Shown here: positions 19,288-28,144 of the stretch, piece by piece
Layout: each line of letters opens with the position of its first letter
Position numbering within the stretch: the stretch's first letter is position 1
Source: an uncultured Prochlorococcus sp.
GTDB taxonomy: Bacteria; Cyanobacteriota; Cyanobacteriia; PCC-6307; Cyanobiaceae
Assembly (NCBI GenBank): GCA_902618335.1
Contig: CACNAI010000011.1
Span: 1-32,322 of the forward strand
Reading direction: 5' to 3'
DNA length: 32,322 nt
Notes under the pieces: generated by a model
Told to the model about the DNA's origin: nothing
The model's database searches: none
What the model saw: only the letters and a program-made list of their open reading frames with translations
Position numbers and translations under genes: made by a program

Positions 19288-19545
19288 TTAATCGTTGACT
19301 TTTTGGTCTAATAATTTTTTTAATTCCTTGGGGAAGTTTAAAACAGAATCTTTTAAATTTTCGTTCTTTTCTCCAATATGTAATATCCACTCTCTAAATT
19401 CTTCTGCTATTGCATAACTGTCTTCATACCTCTCTAAAGTGTCCATTGCAGAAATTCTGTTGGTAGCCCAACATGTCGCTATGTCGATCCTTTTTCTAAT
19501 GAAATTGTCCATTGAAAGTTCTAAGTTGTATATAGATAAACACAT
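19288..19545 (-). CDS. Hypothetical protein (85 aa)
   Basis: MCLSIYNLELSMDNFIRKRIDIATCWATNRISAMDTLERYEDSYAIAEEFREWILHIGEKNENLKDSVLNFPKELKKLLDQKVND; coding-like composition, alternative start at MDNF. Confidence 0.55.
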   Translation of the reverse strand: MCLSIYNLELSMDNFIRKRIDIATCWATNRISAMDTLERYEDSYAIAEEFREWILHIGEKNENLKDSVLNFPKELKKLLDQKVND

Positions 19546-19666
19546 TGGATGTCCTATCTATTGTCTAATAAGTTACAACTTAGTACTTCCAAACAATAAT
19601 TTAATCTTTAATTTATATTTGAGTCAATTTTTAGAGGAACTATAAAGAAAATATAAAGAAATAGGT

Positions 19667-20245
19667 TTAAACTGCCTCGCTGTGATTTGCAAGTAGCCTT
19701 TCAACTTCCTCAAAACCCTCTTTAGCTGAATTTATTGCAAGTTCCTCGCTAACTTTTTCTTCTGATATTAATTTTGCGGATATTTTCTTTAAGAGAGTTT
19801 CTTTCTTTTCTCTTAGTGAAATAACAATTTCTTCTTCGATGATAGATTTTATTGCTTTAGAAATTATTTTTTTGTCATTTGCTTCCTCAAATGTGCCCTG
19901 AACTAATTCTTGAATAAATAATCTATGAACCTCACTACTCCTTAGAAAGCTTTCTGTGGCATTAATAATTCCTTCAACAAGAGCTTCATCAGGTTCAGAA
20001 TCGTTTTCTGCCAGCTTAAATTCCCAATCTAAATGTCTTCTTTGCCAACCTGCCGAGTGGAGACTCGGCATTACTGTCTGTGAATAAGTATCGACTGACA
20101 TTTCATAAATTCTCTCTGCTAATTTCTCGCACCAGTCTTTACCATGCTTTTCTAGATTTTTCTGCATAGCTTGTCTTGGAACAGCATGACCACCATGATG
20201 ACTGTGGCAAACTCCATCAGGACATTCGATTGCTTTTATACTCAT
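19667..20245 (-). CDS. Hypothetical protein with Cys/His-rich N-terminus (192 aa)
   Basis: MSIKAIECPDGVCHSHHGGHAVPRQAMQKNLEKHGKDWCEKLAERIYEMSVDTYSQTVMPSLHSAGWQRRHLDWEF...; no family recognised. Confidence 0.75.
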   Translation of the reverse strand: MSIKAIECPDGVCHSHHGGHAVPRQAMQKNLEKHGKDWCEKLAERIYEMSVDTYSQTVMPSLHSAGWQRRHLDWEFKLAENDSEPDEALVEGIINATESFLRSSEVHRLFIQELVQGTFEEANDKKIISKAIKSIIEEEIVISLREKKETLLKKISAKLISEEKVSEELAINSAKEGFEEVERLLANHSEAV

Positions 20246-20372
20246 TGGATTATTTAGTACTTATATATTCTAGATAGCTATTTTTTGTAGAAAAGAAAAT
20301 ATATTTTTAACAAAAATCCAAGACTTTTGACTTTCTTCAATTTATATTTAGTATGTTAAAAAAATAAATAAA

Positions 20373-21503
20373 TTGACAAAGATACTTATTCCTTCCGAAA
20401 CAAGCCCTGGTGAAAGGAGAGTTTCAGCTACACCAGAAGCTGTAAAGAAATTAAAAAGCCTTGGATGTGATGTTTATATTGAAAGTTCAGCAGGAAAATT
20501 ATCAGGATTTAGTGACTTATCATATGAAGAATCGGGCGGAACAATAATATCTGAAATAGATCAAAAAATTTGGGGTGAAGCGGACTTAATATTTTGTGTT
20601 CAAACTCCATCAGAGGATAATTTAACTAAATTAAAAAAAGGCGCTGTTCTTCTTGGTCTTCTTAACCCATATGGTAATAAGGAGCTTCTTAGGATTATAA
20701 ATAGTAATAAGATTTCAGCTTTATCACTAGAGTTGCTTCCGAGGATTAGTAGAGCTCAATCTTCTGATGTTCTTTCTTCACAGGCTAATATTGCTGGATA
20801 TAAAGCAGTTCTTTTAGCTGCAAGTGAGTTAGATAGATATTTCCCAATGCTTATGACTGCAGCAGGGACAGTCCAACCTGCCAAAGTAGTGGTTCTTGGT
20901 GGAGGCGTTGCAGGATTACAGGCAGTCGCGACTGCAAAAAGACTTGGAGCAATAGTATTTGTCTCTGATATTAGACCTGCTGTTAAAGAACAAGTAGAGT
21001 CCCTCGGAGCAAGATTTATAGAACTTCCTGAAGTTGAGGAAAAGCCAGGAGAGGCAGGAGGTTATGCAAAAGCTGTAACACCCGAATTCCTCTCAAAACA
21101 AAAGGCAACTTTAACTAAATATTTATCTGAGGCTGATGTTGCTATATGTACTGCGCAAGTTCTAGGTAAAAAGGCACCTGTTTTAATAGATTCTCCCATG
21201 ATTGAAAAAATGAGGCCTGGTGCAGTAGTTATTGATTTAGCAGTTTCTCAGGGAGGGAACTGCGAAGGAACAAAATCAAATGTAACTATTTTCAAAGATG
21301 GGGTAAAACTCATAGGAGCGGGCGAATTACCCTCTTCAGTTCCTTATGATGCAAGTTCACTTTATGCTAAGAACTTAACATCTTTGATTACACCATTTAT
21401 AAAAGATGGTGTAATTAAATTAGATAAAGAGGATGAACTCATTTCTGGATGTTTATTAAGCGATGAAGGAGTTGTTCTTCAAAATAAAGTTTTTGAAAAT
21501 TGA
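20373..21503 (+). CDS. pntA1: NAD(P) transhydrogenase subunit alpha part 1
   Basis: TKILIPSETSPGERRVSATPEAVKKLKSLG...VVVLGGGVAGLQAVATAKRLGAIVFVSDIRPAVKEQVESLGARF; TTG start. Confidence 0.95.
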   Translation: MTKILIPSETSPGERRVSATPEAVKKLKSLGCDVYIESSAGKLSGFSDLSYEESGGTIISEIDQKIWGEADLIFCVQTPSEDNLTKLKKGAVLLGLLNPYGNKELLRIINSNKISALSLELLPRISRAQSSDVLSSQANIAGYKAVLLAASELDRYFPMLMTAAGTVQPAKVVVLGGGVAGLQAVATAKRLGAIVFVSDIRPAVKEQVESLGARFIELPEVEEKPGEAGGYAKAVTPEFLSKQKATLTKYLSEADVAICTAQVLGKKAPVLIDSPMIEKMRPGAVVIDLAVSQGGNCEGTKSNVTIFKDGVKLIGAGELPSSVPYDASSLYAKNLTSLITPFIKDGVIKLDKEDELISGCLLSDEGVVLQNKVFEN

Positions 21504-21515
21504 GGTTTTAAAATT

Positions 21516-21809
21516 ATGTCTTTTATAAGTCTTCTTTGGGTTCTTTTACTTGGTAGTTTATTAGGCCTAGAGTTAATTGGAAAAGTTCCTCCTACTCTTC
21601 ACACACCTCTAATGAGTGGAGCAAATGCAATTTCAGGAATAACAATGCTGGCAGCCTTGACTTTAATTGTGAAAGCAGAAGGTAATGTACCACTTTTAAT
21701 CATTGGTTCAGTTTCTCTTGGATTTGCTCTTTTCAACGTTGTAGGAGGTTTCTTTGTAACTGATCGAATGCTCGCGATGTTTAGTCGTAAAACATCAAAT
21801 AAGAAGTAA
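21516..21809 (+). CDS. pntA2: NAD(P) transhydrogenase subunit alpha part 2 (membrane)
   Basis: MSFISLLWVLLLGSLLGLELIGKVPPTLHTPLMSGANAISGI. Confidence 0.95.
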   Translation: MSFISLLWVLLLGSLLGLELIGKVPPTLHTPLMSGANAISGITMLAALTLIVKAEGNVPLLIIGSVSLGFALFNVVGGFFVTDRMLAMFSRKTSNKK

Positions 21810-21817
21810 TTTTTAAC

Positions 21818-23257
21818 ATGAATCTACCTGTAATCATTAAATTCGTTATTGACCTTCTAGCAGTACTTTTACTGGCTTTGGGAATAAAAGGATTGTCAAA
21901 AGTAAAATCAGCAAGGGATGCTAATAGATTAGCTGCATTCGCAATGTCGCTATCAGTAGTAGGGTTACTTTCTTATTATTTAGGTACTTCTGGAATCGGT
22001 ATTCAGTCTTGGATTTGGATAATAATTGGATCAATCATAGGTAGTTTCTTCGGAGCAATACTTGCAAAAAAAGTACCTATGACCTCCATGCCAGAAACAG
22101 TGGCATTGTTCAATGGTTGTGGAGGAATGTCTTCACTTTTAGTGGCCTTAGGAGTAGCTATTTTTCCTATATCTGGTGGTCAAGAAAATTTTGATTTTTT
22201 TAAGTCACTGATTAACGAAGTTTCAATATCTGTTTCTATATTTGTTGGTGCCATAACTTTCACAGGTTCAATTGTGGCGATGGCAAAGTTACAGGGTTGG
22301 CTTTCAACTCCAGGATGGACCCAGAGCAAAGTTAGACATTTTGTAAATATTGTTTTTGCAGTTGCTTCCTTGATAGCCTTTTTTGATTTGATAAACGGCA
22401 ATATAAGTTCTATTTGGCTTTTAGTTGTAGTTTCTTCTTTATTGGGTATTGGAGTTACTTTGCCAATTGGTGGAGCTGATATGCCAGTCGTTATATCTTT
22501 ATTAAATAGCTATTCAGGGATTGCAGCAGCAGCAGCAGGTTTCGTTGTAGATAGTCAGCTTTTGATAGTAGCAGGCGCAATGGTTGGAGCGGCAGGTCTA
22601 ATACTTACTCAAGTAATGTGCAAGGGTATGAATAGATCATTGGTCTCAGTTCTTTTTGGAGGATCTTTATCTGCACAAAGTACAGCTTCTTCAGGTTCAG
22701 GAGAATATACAAATATAACTTCTTGCAGTGTTGAAGAATGTGCATTGACTTTAGAGGCAGCCAACAAGGTAATTATTGTTCCTGGTTATGGTCTTGCAGT
22801 AGCTCAAGCTCAACATACTTTAAGGGAAGTGACAAAAAAACTAGAGCAAAATGGTATTGAAGTTGTTTACGCAATTCATCCTGTAGCGGGGAGGATGCCT
22901 GGACATATGAATGTACTTTTAGCAGAAGCAGATGTTCCTTACGAACAACTTAAAGAGATGGACGTTGTAAATCCTGATTTTCCAGCAACGGATGTTGTTT
23001 TAGTTTTAGGAGCAAATGATGTGGTTAATCCTCAAGCTAAAAATGATAGCTCTTCTCCTTTATATGGCATGCCAGTTCTTGATGTGCAGGAAGCAAGAAC
23101 TGTATTTGTAATTAAACGTGGTATGAGTGCAGGTTATTCAGGAATAAAAAATGATTTATTTGATCTGCCTAATACCTCAATGGTTTTTGGTGATGCAAAA
23201 AAGGTGCTGAATGATTTGATTGGAGAATTAAAGGATCTTGGAGTTGGGGAGAAATAA
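21818..23257 (+). CDS. pntB: NAD(P) transhydrogenase subunit beta
   Basis: MTSMPETVALFNGCGGMSSLLVA...VIIVPGYGLAVAQAQHTLREV...HPVAGRMPGHMNVLLAEADVPYEQL. Confidence 0.96.
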   Translation: MNLPVIIKFVIDLLAVLLLALGIKGLSKVKSARDANRLAAFAMSLSVVGLLSYYLGTSGIGIQSWIWIIIGSIIGSFFGAILAKKVPMTSMPETVALFNGCGGMSSLLVALGVAIFPISGGQENFDFFKSLINEVSISVSIFVGAITFTGSIVAMAKLQGWLSTPGWTQSKVRHFVNIVFAVASLIAFFDLINGNISSIWLLVVVSSLLGIGVTLPIGGADMPVVISLLNSYSGIAAAAAGFVVDSQLLIVAGAMVGAAGLILTQVMCKGMNRSLVSVLFGGSLSAQSTASSGSGEYTNITSCSVEECALTLEAANKVIIVPGYGLAVAQAQHTLREVTKKLEQNGIEVVYAIHPVAGRMPGHMNVLLAEADVPYEQLKEMDVVNPDFPATDVVLVLGANDVVNPQAKNDSSSPLYGMPVLDVQEARTVFVIKRGMSAGYSGIKNDLFDLPNTSMVFGDAKKVLNDLIGELKDLGVGEK

Positions 23258-24323
23258 TAGTAAATCTTTTAGTTTTTCAGATTACTTAAAAAATAAGCCA
23301 TTTCGAGAAGTCTTACCTTGGATAGGTGGCGACTTACAAACTTTGAGAGATACTTTTGTTATTGATTTTGGTAAATCAAAAAAAAATAAAAAAATATTCT
23401 TTCCGATTAATAAAATTCTTTCTAAAAAATTTGAATGTGATTATCTTCTAGGGTTTTTAGAATTACCTGAAAACTTAAATTCTCTTAGGGGTTTTGTAAT
23501 CGTTACACATGGTTTAGGGGGCTCAACTAAACGGTTTGGTTTAAGAAGAATCTCTAGGAAATTATCAAATAATGGTTTTGGAGTTCTTAAATTAAATCTA
23601 AGAGGATCTGGATCTGCGAGATATTTAGCTAAAGGAAATTATTGTGCTAGATGCTCTAGTGATGTTATTTCAGCAATTAATTATTTTAAAAAGTTCATTA
23701 ATTTAGAGTTTAAAGATCTCATTAAGATAAATTATCTTCCAATTTACGGAGTTGGATTATCTTTAGGCGGAACAATTCTTTTAAATGCCTGCTTAGATTA
23801 CGATGAAAACAAAGGAGAAAAACTTTTAGATGGCCTAGCATGTGTGAGTAGCCCTTTAGATTTATCATCATGCAGTCTCTGTATTGAAAAATCTAGAAAT
23901 TATATCTACCAAAAATGGTTACTTCATCGCTTAAAAAATCAGTTATGGGAGGGATTTAATGATGAAGGCAAAATTCTTAATAATGAGAAACTAAGAAAAA
24001 AAATTAGAGCTTTAAAAAGTATAAGGGAATTTGATCAGAAATTTACAGCTCCAAGTTGGGGATTTAATTCTTTAGAAGATTATTATGTTAAAGCTTCTCC
24101 AATATTTAGAATCCAAAACTCAATAAAAAAATTACCTCAAATGCTTTTTATTCATGCCAAGGATGATCCTTGGGTTCCATATAGTTCAACTTTGAATTTA
24201 AGAGAGAAATTTATTGATAAATTTACTATTTTTATAACTGAAAAAGGAGGTCATAATGGTTTTCACTCTATTAATGGCTGCTGGTCAGACGAAGTAGTAA
24301 AGAACTGGTTTATTAGTATCTAG
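23238..24323 (+). CDS. YheT-like alpha/beta hydrolase
   Basis: FVIVTHGLGGSTKRFGLRRISRKLSNNGFGVLKLNLRGSGSA...GVGLSLGGTILLN...HAKDDPWVP...EKGGHNGF; 5' end overlaps pntB. Confidence 0.87.
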   Translation: MELGRNNSKSFSFSDYLKNKPFREVLPWIGGDLQTLRDTFVIDFGKSKKNKKIFFPINKILSKKFECDYLLGFLELPENLNSLRGFVIVTHGLGGSTKRFGLRRISRKLSNNGFGVLKLNLRGSGSARYLAKGNYCARCSSDVISAINYFKKFINLEFKDLIKINYLPIYGVGLSLGGTILLNACLDYDENKGEKLLDGLACVSSPLDLSSCSLCIEKSRNYIYQKWLLHRLKNQLWEGFNDEGKILNNEKLRKKIRALKSIREFDQKFTAPSWGFNSLEDYYVKASPIFRIQNSIKKLPQMLFIHAKDDPWVPYSSTLNLREKFIDKFTIFITEKGGHNGFHSINGCWSDEVVKNWFISI

Positions 24324-24678
24324 GACTATTTAAAAATGGTGTTTTTTTAAAAATCCATTTTTCTATTGGCTTACCGTTAATAATATGTGAGGTAAAAATT
24401 TCTGAAATTTTTTCTGGAGAAACTTTTTCGTACCAGATACCATCAGGCCACACAAGAAGAATTGGGCCGTTTTTACATATCCTTAAACAGTCAGCTTTTG
24501 ATCTTAATATATGAACGTTTTTTGTACAGGGATCATTCTCAAATTTTTTTAAAGTCTTTTTCAGACATTCCCATGTTTTTTGACCTTCATTGCCTTTAAA
24601 GCATTTCTGTTTTGAGGGTGTTGCGCATAGCAGAAGGTGTTTATTTACCCATTTTGTCATTTTAAATCCCTTTGCCAT
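24313..24678 (-). CDS. (2Fe-2S) thioredoxin-like ferredoxin
   Basis: KHLLLCATPSKQKCFKGNEGQKTWECLKKTL...ILRSKADCLRICKNGPILLVWPDGIWYEKVSPEKISEI: thioredoxin-like [2Fe-2S] family pattern. Confidence 0.85.
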   Translation of the reverse strand: MAKGFKMTKWVNKHLLLCATPSKQKCFKGNEGQKTWECLKKTLKKFENDPCTKNVHILRSKADCLRICKNGPILLVWPDGIWYEKVSPEKISEIFTSHIINGKPIEKWIFKKTPFLNSPRY

Positions 24679-24920
24679 ACTGCCATTAAGCCAATTCTAG
24701 GGCATCACACAAGCACCCGTTAAAACTTCTATTTCAAAGGGTAAGGCAACCAGTATTGCTTTTAAATTCTGAGCTGAATTAAATATTTCCTGTATTAGTT
24801 CTATACAGAAACTGATAAAAATTAGACATTTTCTGAGATTTTTCTTTGAAATTACTTGTCTTTATTGATTTTTGTTTATAAAAATGTAGTTATCGGCACA
24901 AATTTTGTAACTTTAATATT

Positions 24921-26033
24921 TTGGGATCAAATAAAGTAAAAACCTTATATAAGGAAAAATCATTTTCTTTTTCAAGAATCGGGCCCGATATTTATGGCTC
25001 TACTCATCCTCAGAATTTATTATCTGAAATAAAGGAAAGAGCGGAATTTTTATATGAGTTATTGGACAGGCATGTAATTTCCATAGACCCCTTTAGTAAA
25101 GATTGTCTTCTACAACTTTTCAGGCTGGCGGCAAAATTTGAAAGTAATCCAAACAGATATATTTCTCATAACAGTCCCCTCAAGGGAAAGATACTCATAA
25201 ATGCCTTTTATGAGCCAAGCACCAGAACAAGATTATCGTTTGACAGCGCATGGCACAGGCTGGGTGGCGATTCAATAAATATTACCGATAAGAGTTCCAC
25301 TGGCATTGCCAAGGGAGAATCCCATCTGGATATTGCTCATATGTTTAATAATTACGGTGACTGCGTTGTCCTCAGAGAAAGTGACAATGAGGCGATTTTT
25401 GAAATGACAAAATCATTGAGAATTCCAATAATCAATGCCGGTAATGGAATCGATGAACATCCCACTCAGGCGATGTCTGATCTTTATACGATTTTTAAAT
25501 GGAGACCGCATCTGGTTAACAAATCAATTGATGATAGTGAAAAAATAACCATTGGTATCATCGGAGTTCCATCACGTATGAGAACAGTCAGATCTCTTCT
25601 GAAATTATTCTGCAAGTTTTCATATTTCATCAAAAAAATTATTGTCATTTACGATGACAAATCCATTGATCAGAACGATCTATTTGATGAAGGCCAGCTG
25701 GAACAACTTGTTGAATCTGATCTAAAGATTGAGTTGGAGACGGATATGCAAAAAGTATTGCCTTCTCTGGACGTTACCTATATAAATGCAATTGCATGGG
25801 TGGGAGAAAATTATGAGGTTCATGGAAGTGCATTTAAATTGCATAGTGAGTTGCAATTTAAAAAAGATTCCATAATATTGCATCCACTTGCTCGTGGTCC
25901 TGAATTGTCAACATCACTGGATCAGACCGCAAAAAATTGGTATTTTGCTCAGTCAAGAGGAGCGGTATTTGTAAGGATGGCATTACTTACCTGTCTGATG
26001 GATAGAACTACAAGAGTGATGGATGTAGTTTAA
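24921..26033 (+). CDS. Aspartate/ornithine carbamoyltransferase-family protein with non-canonical amino-acid-binding loop
   Basis: FYEPSTRTRLSFDSAWHRLGGDSIN...KGESHLD...VVLRESD...NAGNGIDEHPTQAMSDLYTIFKW...GVPSRMRTVRSLL...ILHPLARGPELSTSLDQTAKNWYFAQSRGAVFVRMALL. Track start is TTG; the true start is uncertain. Confidence 0.9.
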   Translation: MGSNKVKTLYKEKSFSFSRIGPDIYGSTHPQNLLSEIKERAEFLYELLDRHVISIDPFSKDCLLQLFRLAAKFESNPNRYISHNSPLKGKILINAFYEPSTRTRLSFDSAWHRLGGDSINITDKSSTGIAKGESHLDIAHMFNNYGDCVVLRESDNEAIFEMTKSLRIPIINAGNGIDEHPTQAMSDLYTIFKWRPHLVNKSIDDSEKITIGIIGVPSRMRTVRSLLKLFCKFSYFIKKIIVIYDDKSIDQNDLFDEGQLEQLVESDLKIELETDMQKVLPSLDVTYINAIAWVGENYEVHGSAFKLHSELQFKKDSIILHPLARGPELSTSLDQTAKNWYFAQSRGAVFVRMALLTCLMDRTTRVMDVV

Positions 26034-26037
26034 CTAG

Positions 26038-28050
26038 ATGTGTGGAATAGGCGGGGTTTTTAATAAATCAAAAGATAAATCTGTTGAACCTCAGATTCTT
26101 GTAAATATGGCGGCTATTCAAAGCCATCGTGGACCGGACGGTTTTGGATATAAATTATCAGATGATACCTCTGTAGGATTCTGTCATGCGAGATTATCAA
26201 TAATAGATTTAAATGAAAATCGAGCCAGACAGCCTTTTGTGGGAGGTGCCGAAAATAATATTCTGATGGCACATAATGGTGAATTTTATGACTTTCAGAG
26301 AATCAGGGCTGATCTTGTTGCCCAAGGTGTAAGCTTTTCTTCAAAAAGTGATTCGGAAATATTGCTTAGACTTTATGAGAAATATGGCATTGATGAATCA
26401 TTATCTTATCTGCGAGGAGAATTTGCCTTTTCTTTGTTTGATGCAGAACAGGATTGTCTTTATCTTGTAAGAGATCGATTTGGGATAAAACCTCAATACT
26501 GGATTGAGACCGATGATTCTTTTATATTTGGCTCTGAATTAAAAGTATTATTCGCCCATCCATCAGTTGAAAGAAAATTTACGGGTGAAGGACTGGTTCA
26601 TCAACTGATGCAGGTCATGGTACCTGGCTCAACAGCATTCGCCGGTGTTAAACAAGTTAAGCCCGGATATATCCTTAAGGTCAAAAGAGAAAATAATAAA
26701 TTTCAGATAAAAGAGGAGAAATTCTGGGATATAAATTTCCCAAAGAAAAATACTTATGAAAGAGATAAAAGTGAAAAATATTTTGTTGAAAATATTAGAA
26801 AAGAATTGTTGAGAGCAGTTGAATTAAGAATGGTCGCTGATGTTCCTGTCGGCTGTTATTTATCCGGTGGAATTGATAGTTGCTCAATTTTGGGATTGGC
26901 TTCTGCTATAAGTCAAAAATCAGTAAAGGCATTCACGATTGGTTTCAGTGATGCAAGATATGATGAAACTTCGATAGCAAAAGAGATGGCTGTCGCCACA
27001 AATGCAGATCATGAGATTTTAAAAATAAATGGTGATGATCTGTATGGGAATTTTGAAAAGGTTCTATGGTTTACTGAAAGATCTATTTATAACACCCTTG
27101 CAATTGCAAAGTACCTTATGAGTAAAAGAGTGAATGAGCTCGATTATAAGGTCGTTATGACAGGAGAGGGCTCAGATGAATTGTTTGGAGGCTATCCCGC
27201 TTTTAGAAAAGATATGTATACCTATGGGGTCGGAATTTCTAATACAGAATCTGAGAATCTTAAAGAAAATCTGGAAAATTCAAATAATATTTTCAAGGGC
27301 GCGATGCTAGCTAATGAAGAGATAAGTAATAAATCTTTCAAGGAATTTTTAGGATTTACGCCAAGTTGCCTTCAACCTTGGCTTGCATGTGAAACTTATG
27401 CAAAAAGTCTAGTCTCAAGTAAATATAAAGAGATAACGGAAACTTATGATCCCGGGGCGGCAATTTTTGGAGAACTTGACCTTGAACAGTTAGAAGATAG
27501 ATACGCAATTGATCAGGCTCAGTACGTTTGGATGAAGACTATGCTTGAGGGCCAAATTCTCACATGGGGTGGAGATAGAGTGGATATGTCAAATTCAATG
27601 GAAGCAAGACCTGCATTTTTAGATCATCACCTAGCTGAAGCTGCCTTTGCTGTCCCCCCTGAATTAAGGATTAAAGACAATGTCGAGAAGTATGTTTTAA
27701 GAGAAGCCATGTCAGGATTGCTGCCAGAATCACTATATAAACGTGAAAAATTTCCTTTCATGGCTCCCCCCTCCCATGCAGATAAAGATAATTTAAGTTC
27801 TATGCAGGAAATTGTGAATGCATTTTTAAGTCCTGAGAGGATAAGAGAATTTGGAATCTTGGATGAAACAGAAGTAAATAATTTGCTGAATAAATTTTTT
27901 AGTTCAGAGCTTGATGCCTCAGAAAAAGTACAATTGGATGCAATAATCAATCATCTTTTAAGCGTTCAGATCTTATATAAGATTTTTATAATTGAGGATA
28001 TCCCTGATAAGGCTCAAAAGATGGCTGATAATTTGGGCTGGAAAGTTTGA
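26038..28050 (+). CDS. Asparagine synthase (glutamine-hydrolysing) family protein
   Basis: N-terminal MCGIGGVF (Cys2 glutaminase nucleophile), SHRGPDGFG, AHNGEFYDF; synthetase PP-loop CYLSGGIDSCSILG; VVMTGEGSDELFGGYPAFRKD. Confidence 0.92.
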   Translation: MCGIGGVFNKSKDKSVEPQILVNMAAIQSHRGPDGFGYKLSDDTSVGFCHARLSIIDLNENRARQPFVGGAENNILMAHNGEFYDFQRIRADLVAQGVSFSSKSDSEILLRLYEKYGIDESLSYLRGEFAFSLFDAEQDCLYLVRDRFGIKPQYWIETDDSFIFGSELKVLFAHPSVERKFTGEGLVHQLMQVMVPGSTAFAGVKQVKPGYILKVKRENNKFQIKEEKFWDINFPKKNTYERDKSEKYFVENIRKELLRAVELRMVADVPVGCYLSGGIDSCSILGLASAISQKSVKAFTIGFSDARYDETSIAKEMAVATNADHEILKINGDDLYGNFEKVLWFTERSIYNTLAIAKYLMSKRVNELDYKVVMTGEGSDELFGGYPAFRKDMYTYGVGISNTESENLKENLENSNNIFKGAMLANEEISNKSFKEFLGFTPSCLQPWLACETYAKSLVSSKYKEITETYDPGAAIFGELDLEQLEDRYAIDQAQYVWMKTMLEGQILTWGGDRVDMSNSMEARPAFLDHHLAEAAFAVPPELRIKDNVEKYVLREAMSGLLPESLYKREKFPFMAPPSHADKDNLSSMQEIVNAFLSPERIREFGILDETEVNNLLNKFFSSELDASEKVQLDAIINHLLSVQILYKIFIIEDIPDKAQKMADNLGWKV

Positions 28051-28144
28051 ATTTGTTTCTTAAATTAATTTCTGAAAAGGTGTAAACCAATACAGGTTTT
28101 ATTTAAAAAATAAGAGACCTTAAATAAGTTTAGGTAATAAAAGT

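Noticed and set aside
20373-23257. Split pntA (pntA1/pntA2) as a possible frameshifted gene
   Set aside because: Three-gene pntA1-pntA2-pntB organisation is normal in many bacteria including cyanobacteria; each ORF has its own start and stop.
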